64,000 bases of DNA, taken from RBG-13-51-18 sp050014095. Lineage in GTDB: Bacteria > Chloroflexota > Dehalococcoidia > Dehalococcoidales > RBG-16-60-22. Positions 1 through 7,701 of the stretch are shown here, one piece after another (position 1 is the first letter of the stretch; each line of letters starts with the position of its first letter). The stretch is taken from assembly GCA_050014095.1 (NCBI GenBank), contig JBEKDZ010000003.1:298538-362537 (forward strand), given 5' to 3'. Both the position numbers and the translations under genes were made by a program. The notes below the pieces were generated by a model. It had not been told where the DNA came from. It did no database searches and saw only the letters and a program-made list of their open reading frames with translations.

Positions 1-297
1 GAAGTTCATAATCTTGCCGCCGCCATCGCCCTCCTCCCGCGCGACTGCGTGGTTATGGGCAAGTTCGCCCGCCGCCATATGCTAAGCCGGCTGGGCTTAA
101 CCAACCTCTCAGAGGTTATTCTCTATCACACCTTCAGCACCAACCTTAAGTACAGCGACGATGAGCGCGAGCTGATGTTCATCCGCGACCGCGAGAGTAT
201 GGGCGAGAGAGAAGCCTTCCATAAGATGCATGAGAAATACGAAGAGCGCCTCAATAAGACCAAGTACTTCCGCAGCTATCGCCCGGAAAAGAAATAA
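1..297 (+). CDS. Crotonase-like (enoyl-CoA hydratase family) protein, C-terminal fragment
   Basis: The reading frame is open from the first base of the window, so the N-terminus lies outside. About 98 residues are visible. The pattern A-IALLPRDCVVMGKFA followed by RLGLT and a charged, Lys/Tyr-rich tail resembles the C-terminal helices of crotonase-fold enoyl-CoA hydratases. No active-site region is visible, so the family call rests on this tail only. The gene lies 58 bp upstream of an amidohydrolase on the same strand, and the downstream genes also act on acyl-CoA or small carboxylates, which fits a catabolic operon. A start inside the window, such as the GTG at 49, is unlikely because the frame continues leftwards. 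The alternative is an unrelated helical protein; confidence in the family is modest. Confidence 0.45.
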   Translation, partial: EVHNLAAAIALLPRDCVVMGKFARRHMLSRLGLTNLSEVILYHTFSTNLKYSDDERELMFIRDRESMGEREAFHKMHEKYEERLNKTKYFRSYRPEKK

Positions 298-298
298 T

Positions 299-323
299 GG
301 TTCGACAAGCTCACCATGAGCGG
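299..323. repeat. Short REP-like intergenic repeat
   Basis: The stretch around TTCGACAAGCTCACCATGAG resembles, in style and position, the TTCGACTACGCTCAGGG elements at 4,127-4,170. Both sit directly after a stop codon. It may form a small hairpin. This is one imperfect copy only, so confidence is low. Confidence 0.3.
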
Positions 324-355
324 CGATAAACGTTCCTGAAAAAGGAGTAAATTCA

Positions 356-1390
356 ATGGCACAATATCCTGAATTTGCTAAAGACGACTATTTTAAAATA
401 GACGTCGAATGTCACCTTAGCGGCGATACAAAAAAATACTTCGATTATTTCCCCGCCTACAAGCAATGGGTGCAAGGCACTGCCATGACATCCAACGCTT
501 TCGGCGTTCCCTCCAAGGCACATGGCGCCGAAGCTCCTAAAGCAAAAGAAGCGCCCAAGCCTGCCAAACCGGAAATGCTGGAGGATGAACAGCTTTTAGT
601 CTATATGGACCGCTATGGCGTGGATATGGCCTGTGTCCTCCCGGAATCCATGATGGACACTACCGGTTATTCCACCAAATGGTCTACCAACGGCTATCTG
701 CTGGCCGCCGCCGAAAGGCACCCGGATAGATTCCTCGTCCAGCCTAATCTCGGTCCCTTTATAAAAAGAGGGATGAAAGAAGTTCTCTGGGAGCTGGATT
801 ACCTGGCGCAAGAAAGAAACTGCAAACTCTTCAAGTTCTATCCACCCGAAGATACTTACATTAATGATGAGAGGATATGGCCTTTCTATAAAAGATGTAA
901 CGAATTGGGAGTGACAGTTTCTATCCATACCGGCTGGAGCTGGTGTCCTCCGGGCAAAGCCAAGTATTGCCTGCCGGTGCTGCTGGATGACGTTGTTAAT
1001 GATTTCTATGACCTGAAAATCATCGCTTTCCATGCCGGCTGGCCACATTGCCATGACCTGAACATGGTAGCTTTAACGCATCCGAAAGTATATATCAGCC
1101 TTAGTTTAATCATACCCTGGTATCAGAAAGTACCCCGACGTTTGGCTGAAATCATCGGAGAGGCAATTCAATTTGCCGGCCCGGAACGCATTATCTGGGG
1201 AACGGATTTCTATGGCGCCGGCGGAGCTCTCCGAACATCTGTAGAAGGTTTTAGAACATTCCAAATGCCGGAAGACCTGCAAAAAGGCTACGGCTACGCC
1301 CCGGTGACCGATGAAGTCAAGCGGATGATTTTCGGGGAAAATCTTGCCAAAATAATGGGCGTTGATACGTCTAAGAGACGCGTAAAATAA
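356..1390 (+). CDS. Amidohydrolase-2 family TIM-barrel metal-dependent hydrolase/decarboxylase
   Basis: The 344-residue protein resembles the ACMSD-like amidohydrolase-2 family, cytoplasmic metal-dependent hydrolases or decarboxylases that often act on aromatic or dicarboxylic acids. Visible metal-site elements are D-V-E-C-H near residues 16-20 (a variant of DxHxH with Glu at the first His position), VSIHTGWSW (His about 191), IIAFHAGWPH (His about 226) and IIWGTDFYG (Asp about 284). Residues 52-72 form an Ala/Pro/Lys-rich linker that is not usual for the family. The start follows an AAAGGAG ribosome binding site. It lies 25 bp before the flavin oxidoreductase, implying co-transcription. The exact substrate cannot be told from sequence. 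Confidence 0.85.
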   Translation: MAQYPEFAKDDYFKIDVECHLSGDTKKYFDYFPAYKQWVQGTAMTSNAFGVPSKAHGAEAPKAKEAPKPAKPEMLEDEQLLVYMDRYGVDMACVLPESMMDTTGYSTKWSTNGYLLAAAERHPDRFLVQPNLGPFIKRGMKEVLWELDYLAQERNCKLFKFYPPEDTYINDERIWPFYKRCNELGVTVSIHTGWSWCPPGKAKYCLPVLLDDVVNDFYDLKIIAFHAGWPHCHDLNMVALTHPKVYISLSLIIPWYQKVPRRLAEIIGEAIQFAGPERIIWGTDFYGAGGALRTSVEGFRTFQMPEDLQKGYGYAPVTDEVKRMIFGENLAKIMGVDTSKRRVK

Positions 1391-1415
1391 AGCAATAAAC
1401 AAGGAAGGAGAAAAA

Positions 1416-4115
1416 ATGTCGGAATTCCCTATCTTATTCTCACCTATTAAACTGGGACCGCTGGAGATAAAAAACAGAATCGGCGGTTCCTGCACCACTA
1501 CCGGCGGCGCTGACCAGAACGGCTTTATCAGAGAAGAATGTATCTATTCTTATGCCGGCAGGTCGGAAGGTGGCGCCGGATTCATCACTATTGAGTGTAC
1601 CTTTGCCACCGACTGGGGCGCCAAGACCACCAGCTTCGGCAACCCGCGCATTAGCGGCCGCTCCTACTACGAGGGGCAATCCAACCTCGCCGAGGGCATC
1701 AAGCAGTGCGGTGCCAAAGCTTTCATCCAGATTACCCCCAGTTTTGGCCGCCAGGGCTCCAGTAAGACCTCCGGTGAGGTCCCCGGAGCGCCTTCCGCTA
1801 TCCCCTCCGAGCGACCCCAGGACTACGAAGAAAGAATCATGCCTCGCGGCTACGAAACAAAGGCGGCGACATTAGGTGCCACCGCTGTTCCTAAGGTACT
1901 GACCCTGGAAGAAATAGCCTACATGGAACGGACCTTCCCGGACGCCGTCTCCGCTGCCAGAACCTGCGGCTATGATGCTGTTGAGTTTCACAGTCCGCAC
2001 GGCTACCTCATTCACCAGTTCCTGTCACCGCGTTCCAATCAGCGTACCGATGAATACGGCGGCTCACTCGAGAACCGCTTCCGCTTTTTAAAGAACCTGC
2101 TGGTTGCCTCCCGCAAGAGGGTAGGCCCGGACTTCTGTCTCGGTATCCGCTTAAGCGGCGACGAGCATATGCCCGGCTCTATCCATGAGGAAGAACTAAT
2201 ACAGGTAGCCAAGTGGTGCGAGGAGCTAGGCGCCAGCTACATCCACCTCTCCGACGGCTCCTACGAGGCCAGGAGATGGTTCTTCCCCCAGAGTTCACAT
2301 GACTTTATCGAGCATGCCAAACATTTCAAACCCGAATTGAAGATACCCCTAATCGTCCCCGGCCAGCATGACCCCTACCTTGCCGAGGAAGTACTGCGCA
2401 ACGGCTGGGCGGACGCCATCACTATGGGCCGCCAGCTTGTTGCCGACCAGCGTACCCCGCGCAAATGGCAGGAAGGCAAAGTGGACGAGGTTGTCCGCTG
2501 CTTACGCTGTAACGTTTGTTTAGCCCGGTTCAACCGCGGTCTGGCTATCCGCTGTGCCGTGAACCCGAATATAGGCCGTGAAAAGTACGACCCAAAATAT
2601 AACACCAATGCCATGGCCCTAGCCCTCCGGCCGCTGCCGGAACCTTTCACGCCGCCCTGCCAGAATACCTGCCCGGCCGGCCTGGACGTCAACGCTTATG
2701 TCCTCATGACTTCCCGCGGACAGATTGACGAGGCTTACCGCTATCTAAAGCAATATACCCCGTTCCCCGGCGTCCTCGGTCGCGTTTGCCCCCACCCGTG
2801 CGAGAAGGAATGCAACCGCGGCAAGCTGGACGACCCAATCTCGATTAACAACATCAAACGCTATATCGCCGATACCGTGATGGCGGATGGTCTCCCGAAC
2901 TACTTAAAGAAGCAGTGCCTGCCGGAGAAACTGCCCATCACCAAGAAAGAGAAAATCGCTGTGGTCGGTTCCGGCCCCGCCGGTCTGACCGCCGCTTACT
3001 TCCTGATTAAGAAGGGCTATGCCGTCACCGTTTTCGAGGCGGCTTCCGTCGCCGGCGGCATGATGGTATTAGGCGTACCGGAGCATCGCCTACCCAGGAA
3101 AGTGGTGGAATGGGAAATCGCTTCATTGAAGAAGATGGGTATAGAAATCAAAACCGGCAGCGCCGTCAAGAACCCCGAAGCCCTCTTAAAGAAGGGTTAT
3201 AACGCGGTGTTCGTCGCTGTTGGCTCACAGAATAGCGCTAAGCTCAATGTGCCCGGTGAGGACGCCAGCGGCGTTCTCCAGGCGCTTCGGTTCCTGAAAG
3301 ATGTCAATCTCGGCAAGAAACCGGCCGTCGGTAAGAAGGTCGTCGTCGTTGGCGGCGGCAGCGTCGCTATGGATGTCGCCTCCTCCGCTTTACGGCTCGG
3401 CGCTGGCAGCGTCCAGGTGGTCTGTCTCGAATGCAGCCACGACGAAATGCCCGCCCAGAATGAGGAAATTGAGCAGGCTATCGAAGAAGGCATCAAAGTC
3501 GATATGAGCTGGGGTCCCAAAGTAATTCTCACCACCAGCGATAAAGCTGGCAAGGTCAAGGGCGTTGAGCTAAAGCGTTGCGTGACCTGCTACAATAAAG
3601 CCGGACAGTTCGCTCCAGTTTACGACGAGAAAAAGACCAAGACCATCGAAGCCGATATGGTCATCACCGCTATCGGTCAGCGGGTCGACCTCTCTTTCAT
3701 GAAAGAAAGCAAAGTTAAAGCCACCAAGCGCGGCACCATCGAGACCAAAGACCGCAGTCTGGCCACCAACGTTAAGGGCGTGTTCGCCGGTGGCGATGTC
3801 GCCCGCGGTCAGGGCACAATGATTGAGGCAATGGCTGACGGCAAGAAAGCCGCGATAGCTATCGACTGCTACCTGCGCGGCGTTGACCTGCCGCCCGCTC
3901 CTCCTGCGCCGATTCTGGCTGACGTTACCGATGCTTCTTTCGTGCGCCATTTGAGGGAATACACGAAAGAAACACGCATCGGCACCGAAGTTACACCAGC
4001 CGCCAAGCGGAAGAGCAACTTCAAAGAAGTCAACCTCGGCTTCAAGGATAAGCAGACCTGCGTTAATGAAGCCAGGCGCTGCCTTACCTGCCGATGCACT
4101 TCAGTACTGTACTAA
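1416..4115 (+). CDS. Old Yellow Enzyme / GltD-type fusion: NADH:flavin oxidoreductase with Fe-S and FAD/NAD(P) domains
   Basis: This 899-residue protein resembles 2,4-dienoyl-CoA reductase but is longer than the usual roughly 670. Residues 1-360 are an OYE-type FMN TIM barrel (EFHSPHGYL, SPRSNQRTDEYGGS). Around 362-375 lies the Cys cluster CLRCNVC that binds 4Fe-4S in this family. From about residue 415 a second Cys-rich segment (CQNTCPAG, then CPHPCEKEC near 460) matches the N-terminal Fe-S domain of glutamate synthase small subunit. It is followed by the FAD Rossmann motif VVGSGPAG (about 516) and the NAD(P) motif VVVGGGSVAMD (about 645). It ends in CLTCRC. The context with acyl-CoA genes suggests reduction of an unsaturated acyl-CoA or enoate; substrate unknown. 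Confidence 0.85.
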   Translation: MSEFPILFSPIKLGPLEIKNRIGGSCTTTGGADQNGFIREECIYSYAGRSEGGAGFITIECTFATDWGAKTTSFGNPRISGRSYYEGQSNLAEGIKQCGAKAFIQITPSFGRQGSSKTSGEVPGAPSAIPSERPQDYEERIMPRGYETKAATLGATAVPKVLTLEEIAYMERTFPDAVSAARTCGYDAVEFHSPHGYLIHQFLSPRSNQRTDEYGGSLENRFRFLKNLLVASRKRVGPDFCLGIRLSGDEHMPGSIHEEELIQVAKWCEELGASYIHLSDGSYEARRWFFPQSSHDFIEHAKHFKPELKIPLIVPGQHDPYLAEEVLRNGWADAITMGRQLVADQRTPRKWQEGKVDEVVRCLRCNVCLARFNRGLAIRCAVNPNIGREKYDPKYNTNAMALALRPLPEPFTPPCQNTCPAGLDVNAYVLMTSRGQIDEAYRYLKQYTPFPGVLGRVCPHPCEKECNRGKLDDPISINNIKRYIADTVMADGLPNYLKKQCLPEKLPITKKEKIAVVGSGPAGLTAAYFLIKKGYAVTVFEAASVAGGMMVLGVPEHRLPRKVVEWEIASLKKMGIEIKTGSAVKNPEALLKKGYNAVFVAVGSQNSAKLNVPGEDASGVLQALRFLKDVNLGKKPAVGKKVVVVGGGSVAMDVASSALRLGAGSVQVVCLECSHDEMPAQNEEIEQAIEEGIKVDMSWGPKVILTTSDKAGKVKGVELKRCVTCYNKAGQFAPVYDEKKTKTIEADMVITAIGQRVDLSFMKESKVKATKRGTIETKDRSLATNVKGVFAGGDVARGQGTMIEAMADGKKAAIAIDCYLRGVDLPPAPPAPILADVTDASFVRHLREYTKETRIGTEVTPAAKRKSNFKEVNLGFKDKQTCVNEARRCLTCRCTSVLY

Positions 4116-4126
4116 ACCAGAGTAAA

Positions 4127-4170
4127 CCCTTCGACTACGCTCAGGGGTAAATCCCTCGACTACGCTCGGG
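4127..4170. repeat. Tandem REP-like elements (CCCTTCGACTACGCTCAGGG type)
   Basis: Two near-identical palindromic units lie head to tail just after the oxidoreductase gene: one at 4,127-4,146 and one at 4,153-4,170. CCCT pairs with AGGG, so each can form a hairpin. They are intergenic and may act as a transcript 3'-end structure. Function is not shown by sequence. Confidence 0.6.
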
Positions 4171-4254
4171 ATAAACGGGGAGGGGATGCGAGACACATTC
4201 TGTCTCCCCCTCCCCGAGGTTTTTAAAGGGAGAGACAGGAAAGGAAGTAAGGAT

Positions 4255-4506
4255 ATGGCAGAATTAACTCCTTTGAGCAATTACTTGTTAAAACAATCTT
4301 CTTATGGTGTAAAACGAGTTATATTCACATTTTCTGAGATTGAAAACATAATTGGTAAGAAAATGGCATCTAATGCACGAAAGTACTTTTTAAGTTGGGA
4401 CAATAGGCATGGAAAATATGCGAGGCAAAATGCCTGGCTAGACGTTTGTTGGCGAACTGTAATGGTGGATATGGAATGTGAAAAAGTTGAATTTGTTCAA
4501 AACTAA
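4255..4506 (+). CDS. Small DUF7662-like protein
   Basis: The 83-residue product begins at the ATG at 4,255 preceded by AGGAAGTAAGG; an upstream in-frame ATG at 4,186 lacks a comparable site. The pattern LSNYLLKQSS, then TFSEIENIIG, then ARKYFLSWDN and AWLDVCWR resembles the DUF7662 domain, a small domain of unknown role seen alone or attached to larger proteins. Base composition is visibly more AT-rich than the flanking catabolic genes, hinting at a later arrival. It sits between two blocks of intergenic repeats. Molecular function is unknown. Confidence 0.6.
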   Translation: MAELTPLSNYLLKQSSYGVKRVIFTFSEIENIIGKKMASNARKYFLSWDNRHGKYARQNAWLDVCWRTVMVDMECEKVEFVQN

Positions 4507-4523
4507 ATCCGTTTAAATCACTT

Positions 4524-4603
4524 CCTCTCCCTCGATGGGAGAGGCAAGGTGAGGGTGAAAACATGGCATTACCCCTCACTCAATCTCTCCCACAAGGGGA
4601 GAG
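4524..4603. repeat. Nested inverted repeats of the CCTCTCCC/GGGAGAGG type
   Basis: CCTCTCCC at 4,524-4,531 pairs with GGGAGAGG at 4,537-4,544, and CTCTCCC at 4,585-4,591 pairs with GGGGAGAG at 4,596-4,603. The stretches between (GGTGAGGG and CCCCTCACT) are also complementary. The block looks like a dispersed palindromic repeat lying 25 bp before the CoA-transferase start, and it could form alternative RNA structures. Confidence 0.55.
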
Positions 4604-4627
4604 AAGCTTAACGTAAGGAGGTCAACT

Positions 4628-5953
4628 ATGGGCTGGCAAGAGGAATATAAAAAGAAACTCGTCACGCCGGAGCAGGCGGTTAGCGTGATTAAATCCGGCG
4701 ACCGCGTTTGCTTCGTGCAAGGCAACGAGCCGCAGGCACTAGGGCTAGCATTGGCAGCGCGGCTGGGCGAGGTGGAAAACGTGCTTCTATCCCTGCGTAC
4801 GCCGGGGAGGGACTTCGGGTGGTATGACCCTGTCTTCGAGATGTCTTTTAAAATCGAAGTCGGTTTCCCTCTGCCAATCGTCCGCCAAATCATCGCCGAG
4901 AGACGGTGCGACCTGGCGATAGGCGGACTGGGCTTTATCTTCAGCGAAGAAGACCGGGGTCCTGCCGACGTGGTTATGGTCGAGCTTTCTCCGCCCGACG
5001 AGCACGGCTATTGCAGCTTCGGGGCTTCCGTCTGGACGAAGAAAACAGAAATCCGCCGCGCTAAGATAGCCCTGGCCGAAATTAACAAAAACCTCATCCG
5101 CACCTATGGTGATAATTTCATTCACGTTGATGAAATCGACTATTTTGTAGAGCATACTCCGTCGGGGAAACAGCCGGGCGGCACCGACCTGCTGGGCAGA
5201 AAGAACGTAGAAGCCGGCGAGACGGAAAAGACCATCGCGGGCTATGTTGCCACTCTGATTAAAGACGGCGATACTTTACAGGTAGGCGTGGGTTCTACCA
5301 GTGAATGGTGCTGCACCCTCGGCACCTTCGATAACAAGGTCGACCTCGGCTGGCACTCCGAGACGACGCCCCGGGGCATTATACCGCTAATCCGGGCAGG
5401 TGTCATCAACGGCAAACGCAAGAACTTCAATACCAATAAAGCCATCGCCACAGCCTGCGGCGGCGGCTCCAAAGAAGATATGGACTTTGTGACCATGAAC
5501 CCCTGCTTCGAGCTGCACAGCGCCGAATACTGCCTGGACGTGCGCAACATCGCCGCCAATGATAACATGGTAGCCATCAACAGTGCCGTGAGTGTTGATT
5601 TTGCCGGCCAGATTGCCGCCGAGTCCGTCGGTCCCAGGGTCATTAGCGGCGCGGGCGGGCAAACGTCCTTCGCCATCGGCTCCTTCCTCTCCAAAGGCGG
5701 CCGCAGCATTACCGTAATGTCCTCCACCGCCGGCAGCGGCGATAAGATGGTCTCTCGCATTACTCCGTTACTGGCTGAAGGCACGATTGTTACCGTGCCA
5801 AGAACCATCAGCGATTACGTCATCACCGAGTACGGCATTGCCCATGTTAAGGGCAAGACGCAGCGGCAGCGGGCTTTAGACCTTATCGCCATCGCCCACC
5901 CGGACTTCCGCGCCGACCTTAAAAAGGAAGCGGAAAAACTGTACTGGCCGTGA
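4628..5953 (+). CDS. CoA-transferase of the acetyl-CoA hydrolase / 4-hydroxybutyrate CoA-transferase family
   Basis: The 441-residue length is typical for the family, which moves CoA between acyl-CoA and a free acid through a glutamyl-CoA thioester. Visible landmarks are VQVGVGSTSEW near residue 218, LGWHSE with the presumed catalytic Glu about 245, ESVGPRVISGAGGQTSFA with the Gly-rich oxyanion loop near 340, and a C-terminal YGIAHVKGKTQRQRA. A paralogue with an added acetyltransferase domain lies at 39,300-41,204 inside the island. The start follows AAGGAGG. The gene closes the catabolic cluster before the terminator at 5,997, so it probably activates or recycles the acid handled by the upstream enzymes. 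Confidence 0.88.
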   Translation: MGWQEEYKKKLVTPEQAVSVIKSGDRVCFVQGNEPQALGLALAARLGEVENVLLSLRTPGRDFGWYDPVFEMSFKIEVGFPLPIVRQIIAERRCDLAIGGLGFIFSEEDRGPADVVMVELSPPDEHGYCSFGASVWTKKTEIRRAKIALAEINKNLIRTYGDNFIHVDEIDYFVEHTPSGKQPGGTDLLGRKNVEAGETEKTIAGYVATLIKDGDTLQVGVGSTSEWCCTLGTFDNKVDLGWHSETTPRGIIPLIRAGVINGKRKNFNTNKAIATACGGGSKEDMDFVTMNPCFELHSAEYCLDVRNIAANDNMVAINSAVSVDFAGQIAAESVGPRVISGAGGQTSFAIGSFLSKGGRSITVMSSTAGSGDKMVSRITPLLAEGTIVTVPRTISDYVITEYGIAHVKGKTQRQRALDLIAIAHPDFRADLKKEAEKLYWP

Positions 5954-5996
5954 AGAAAGTAAACAGTTGACAGTTGACAGTTAACAGTGATAAGTG

Positions 5997-6027
5997 AAAT
6001 AGGCGGCGCCAAAGGCGCCGCCTATTT
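5997..6027. terminator. Bidirectional intrinsic terminator
   Basis: A perfect 14 bp stem, AAATAGGCGGCGCC with its complement, encloses a 3-nt AAA loop. The flanking A and T runs let it work for the CoA-transferase (+) and for the HtrA-like gene (-), which ends 28 bp away. A short ACAGTTGACAGTTGACAGT direct repeat lies just upstream. Confidence 0.85.
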
Positions 6028-6054
6028 ACTTTGAGCTTTTCTAGCTCGCCCTGT

Positions 6055-7347
6055 TTATTCCAGGAATACCCAACCCTCGACTAGTGTTAGAGTTACATCA
6101 ACTACTACGTAATTGCTTTTAATCACCGTCAGGGTAATGGTATCATCCACGCTCTTGAACTCTGCGATATAGCTAAAAAGGTCTGCCGTTTCTTTAATAG
6201 CAATTCCATCAACGGCGATGGCTACATCGTTTACCTGTACCCCTTCTATATCTTGAGCCATAGTGAAAATGGCGCCGAAGCAACTAAATATTCCTTTATT
6301 GATAGCGTTATCGGGGGTGATATCATCCAGCGTCCATTTGCCAGGCAAGGTAGCATTGGTGAATGAACCTTCATCAATAATGGCGCGGGCTACTCTGTCT
6401 ATTTTATTTGAGGAGATGGCATAGTGAATGCCTTCACCAGAAGAATTGGTGTATGCAGCTATTCCGACAACCTGACCTTTATTATTTACCACCGGCCCTC
6501 CACTGTTGCCGGGATTGGTCGGAGCATCGATTTGAATTAGATTACTAACCAACCAACTAAAACCACTAACATCTATCATCGCTCTCGTCCGACTGATAAT
6601 TCCGTAAGTGACCGATTCAAATATCCCGAGAGGGTTGCCAATGACCATGACTGACTCGCCGCAGAATAATGCATCGGAGTCAGCTAAATTAAGCGGCTTT
6701 AAACCCGATTTCCCCGTCAGTTGTAAAACAGCGACGTCACTATATTTGTCACTGCCGATGACTTTCGCTCTAGCAACACTGCCATCGTGCAACACGACAT
6801 CGATATAATACATATTGCGGATGACATGCCAGCAGGTTATTATATAGCCATCCGCACTATAAATAAATCCAGAACCAAGTGTGCTACCATCGGTAATCAG
6901 GCATACGCTTTTAATGGCCTCATCATAAACTCCACGTACATTCACGGTTGATTCAGCAAACTTAGTTGCTAAATCAGCGAGTTTGGTATTTAAGTTATTA
7001 ACATTACTATCTATTGTCGTTAAGTGTTCCGTTGTTTCACCTTTAAAAGTGGCTAACTTTGCATCCAAGGTAGTAATATTAGAACCCAAAATCGTAATGT
7101 CATTCTGTACACTGGTGAATTTATTGGCTGTATCAGTCTTAAAAGCATTAAGTGAAGAGTCCAATTTACTGATATTGTCTTGCACAACCGTAAACTTGTT
7201 AGTCGTGTCGGTCTCAAAAGCCTTCTGCTCATCACTCAATGTATCAATCTTGCTATTCAGATAAAAGGAAGAATAGCCGAGACCGCCAACCATGAGAAAG
7301 AGGATAGCTATTAAACATGAAAATATTATTATTAACTTTTTATTCAT
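6055..7347 (-). CDS. Membrane-anchored HtrA-like S1C serine protease with coiled-coil stalk and PDZ-like tail
   Basis: The 430-residue protein starts with a single transmembrane anchor (residues 4-26). A coiled-coil stalk follows (about 30-130) built from repeats such as FKTDTANKFTSVQNDI. The protease domain shows the full triad: TCWHVI (His174), KYSDVAVLQL (Asp204) and TNPGNSGGPV (Ser282). The last 100 residues look like one PDZ domain (VNDVAIAVDGIAI). This layout implies an extracytoplasmic quality-control protease held away from the membrane by the stalk. It is transcribed toward the shared terminator at 5,997-6,027. The repeated stalk is longer than in standard HtrA proteins. Confidence 0.85.
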   Translation of the reverse strand: MNKKLIIIFSCLIAILFLMVGGLGYSSFYLNSKIDTLSDEQKAFETDTTNKFTVVQDNISKLDSSLNAFKTDTANKFTSVQNDITILGSNITTLDAKLATFKGETTEHLTTIDSNVNNLNTKLADLATKFAESTVNVRGVYDEAIKSVCLITDGSTLGSGFIYSADGYIITCWHVIRNMYYIDVVLHDGSVARAKVIGSDKYSDVAVLQLTGKSGLKPLNLADSDALFCGESVMVIGNPLGIFESVTYGIISRTRAMIDVSGFSWLVSNLIQIDAPTNPGNSGGPVVNNKGQVVGIAAYTNSSGEGIHYAISSNKIDRVARAIIDEGSFTNATLPGKWTLDDITPDNAINKGIFSCFGAIFTMAQDIEGVQVNDVAIAVDGIAIKETADLFSYIAEFKSVDDTITLTVIKSNYVVVDVTLTLVEGWVFLE

Positions 7348-7446
7348 TTAAGCTCCCTTCGGTTTCCGATAATAGACTATATATTAAATTATAGCCCTCG
7401 GTGTTCTTGAAAATCCACTGGCTTTGTTGCTACAATACTAAGGCAT

Positions 7447-7529
7447 GCCGAGGTGGCGGAATGGCAGACGCGCTACGTTCAGGGCGTAGTGTTCGAAAGG
7501 GCGTGGGAGTTCAAATCTCCCCCTCGGCA
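7447..7529 (+). tRNA. tRNA-Leu (anticodon CAG)
   Basis: The acceptor stem GCCGAGG pairs with CCTCGGC. The anticodon stem CTACG/CGTAG encloses the loop TTCAGGG, giving CAG. A long variable arm and a T-arm with TTCAAAT are present. The 83-nt length fits a class II tRNA. CCA is not encoded. Confidence 0.92.
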
Positions 7530-7543
7530 GTAGCCAGTAAAAC

Positions 7544-7621
7544 GCGCTTGTAGCTCAGTTGGATTAGAGCGGAGCCCTGCGGAGGCTCAGGTCGTGGGTT
7601 CGAGCCCCGCCAAGCGCGCCA
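7544..7621 (+). tRNA. tRNA-Arg (anticodon GCG)
   Basis: The acceptor stem GCGCTTG pairs with CAAGCGC. The anticodon stem GAGCC/GGCTC encloses CTGCGGA, giving anticodon GCG, which reads CGC. CCA is encoded (7,619-7,621). Most bacteria use an A34 tRNA for this box, so a G34 gene is mildly unusual. Confidence 0.88.
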
Positions 7622-7624
7622 CCC

Positions 7625-7701
7625 GGGCGGTTAGCTCAGTTGGTTAGAGCACCTGCTTTACACGCAGGGGGTCAGAGGTTCGAGTCCTCTACCGCCCACC
7701 A
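7625..7701 (+). tRNA. tRNA-Val (anticodon TAC), integration target of the island
   Basis: The acceptor stem GGGCGGT pairs with ACCGCCC. The anticodon stem CCTGC/GCAGG encloses TTTACAC, giving TAC. CCA is encoded at 7,699-7,701. Its last 12 nt are repeated at 53,681-53,692, and the recombinase stop codon lies inside its 3' end. The island is therefore inserted at this 3' end and leaves the tRNA intact. Confidence 0.93.

Noticed and set aside
5242..5808. Long minus-strand frame opposite the CoA-transferase
   Set aside because: It is fully antisense to a well-supported gene, has no start signal and its translation resembles no family.
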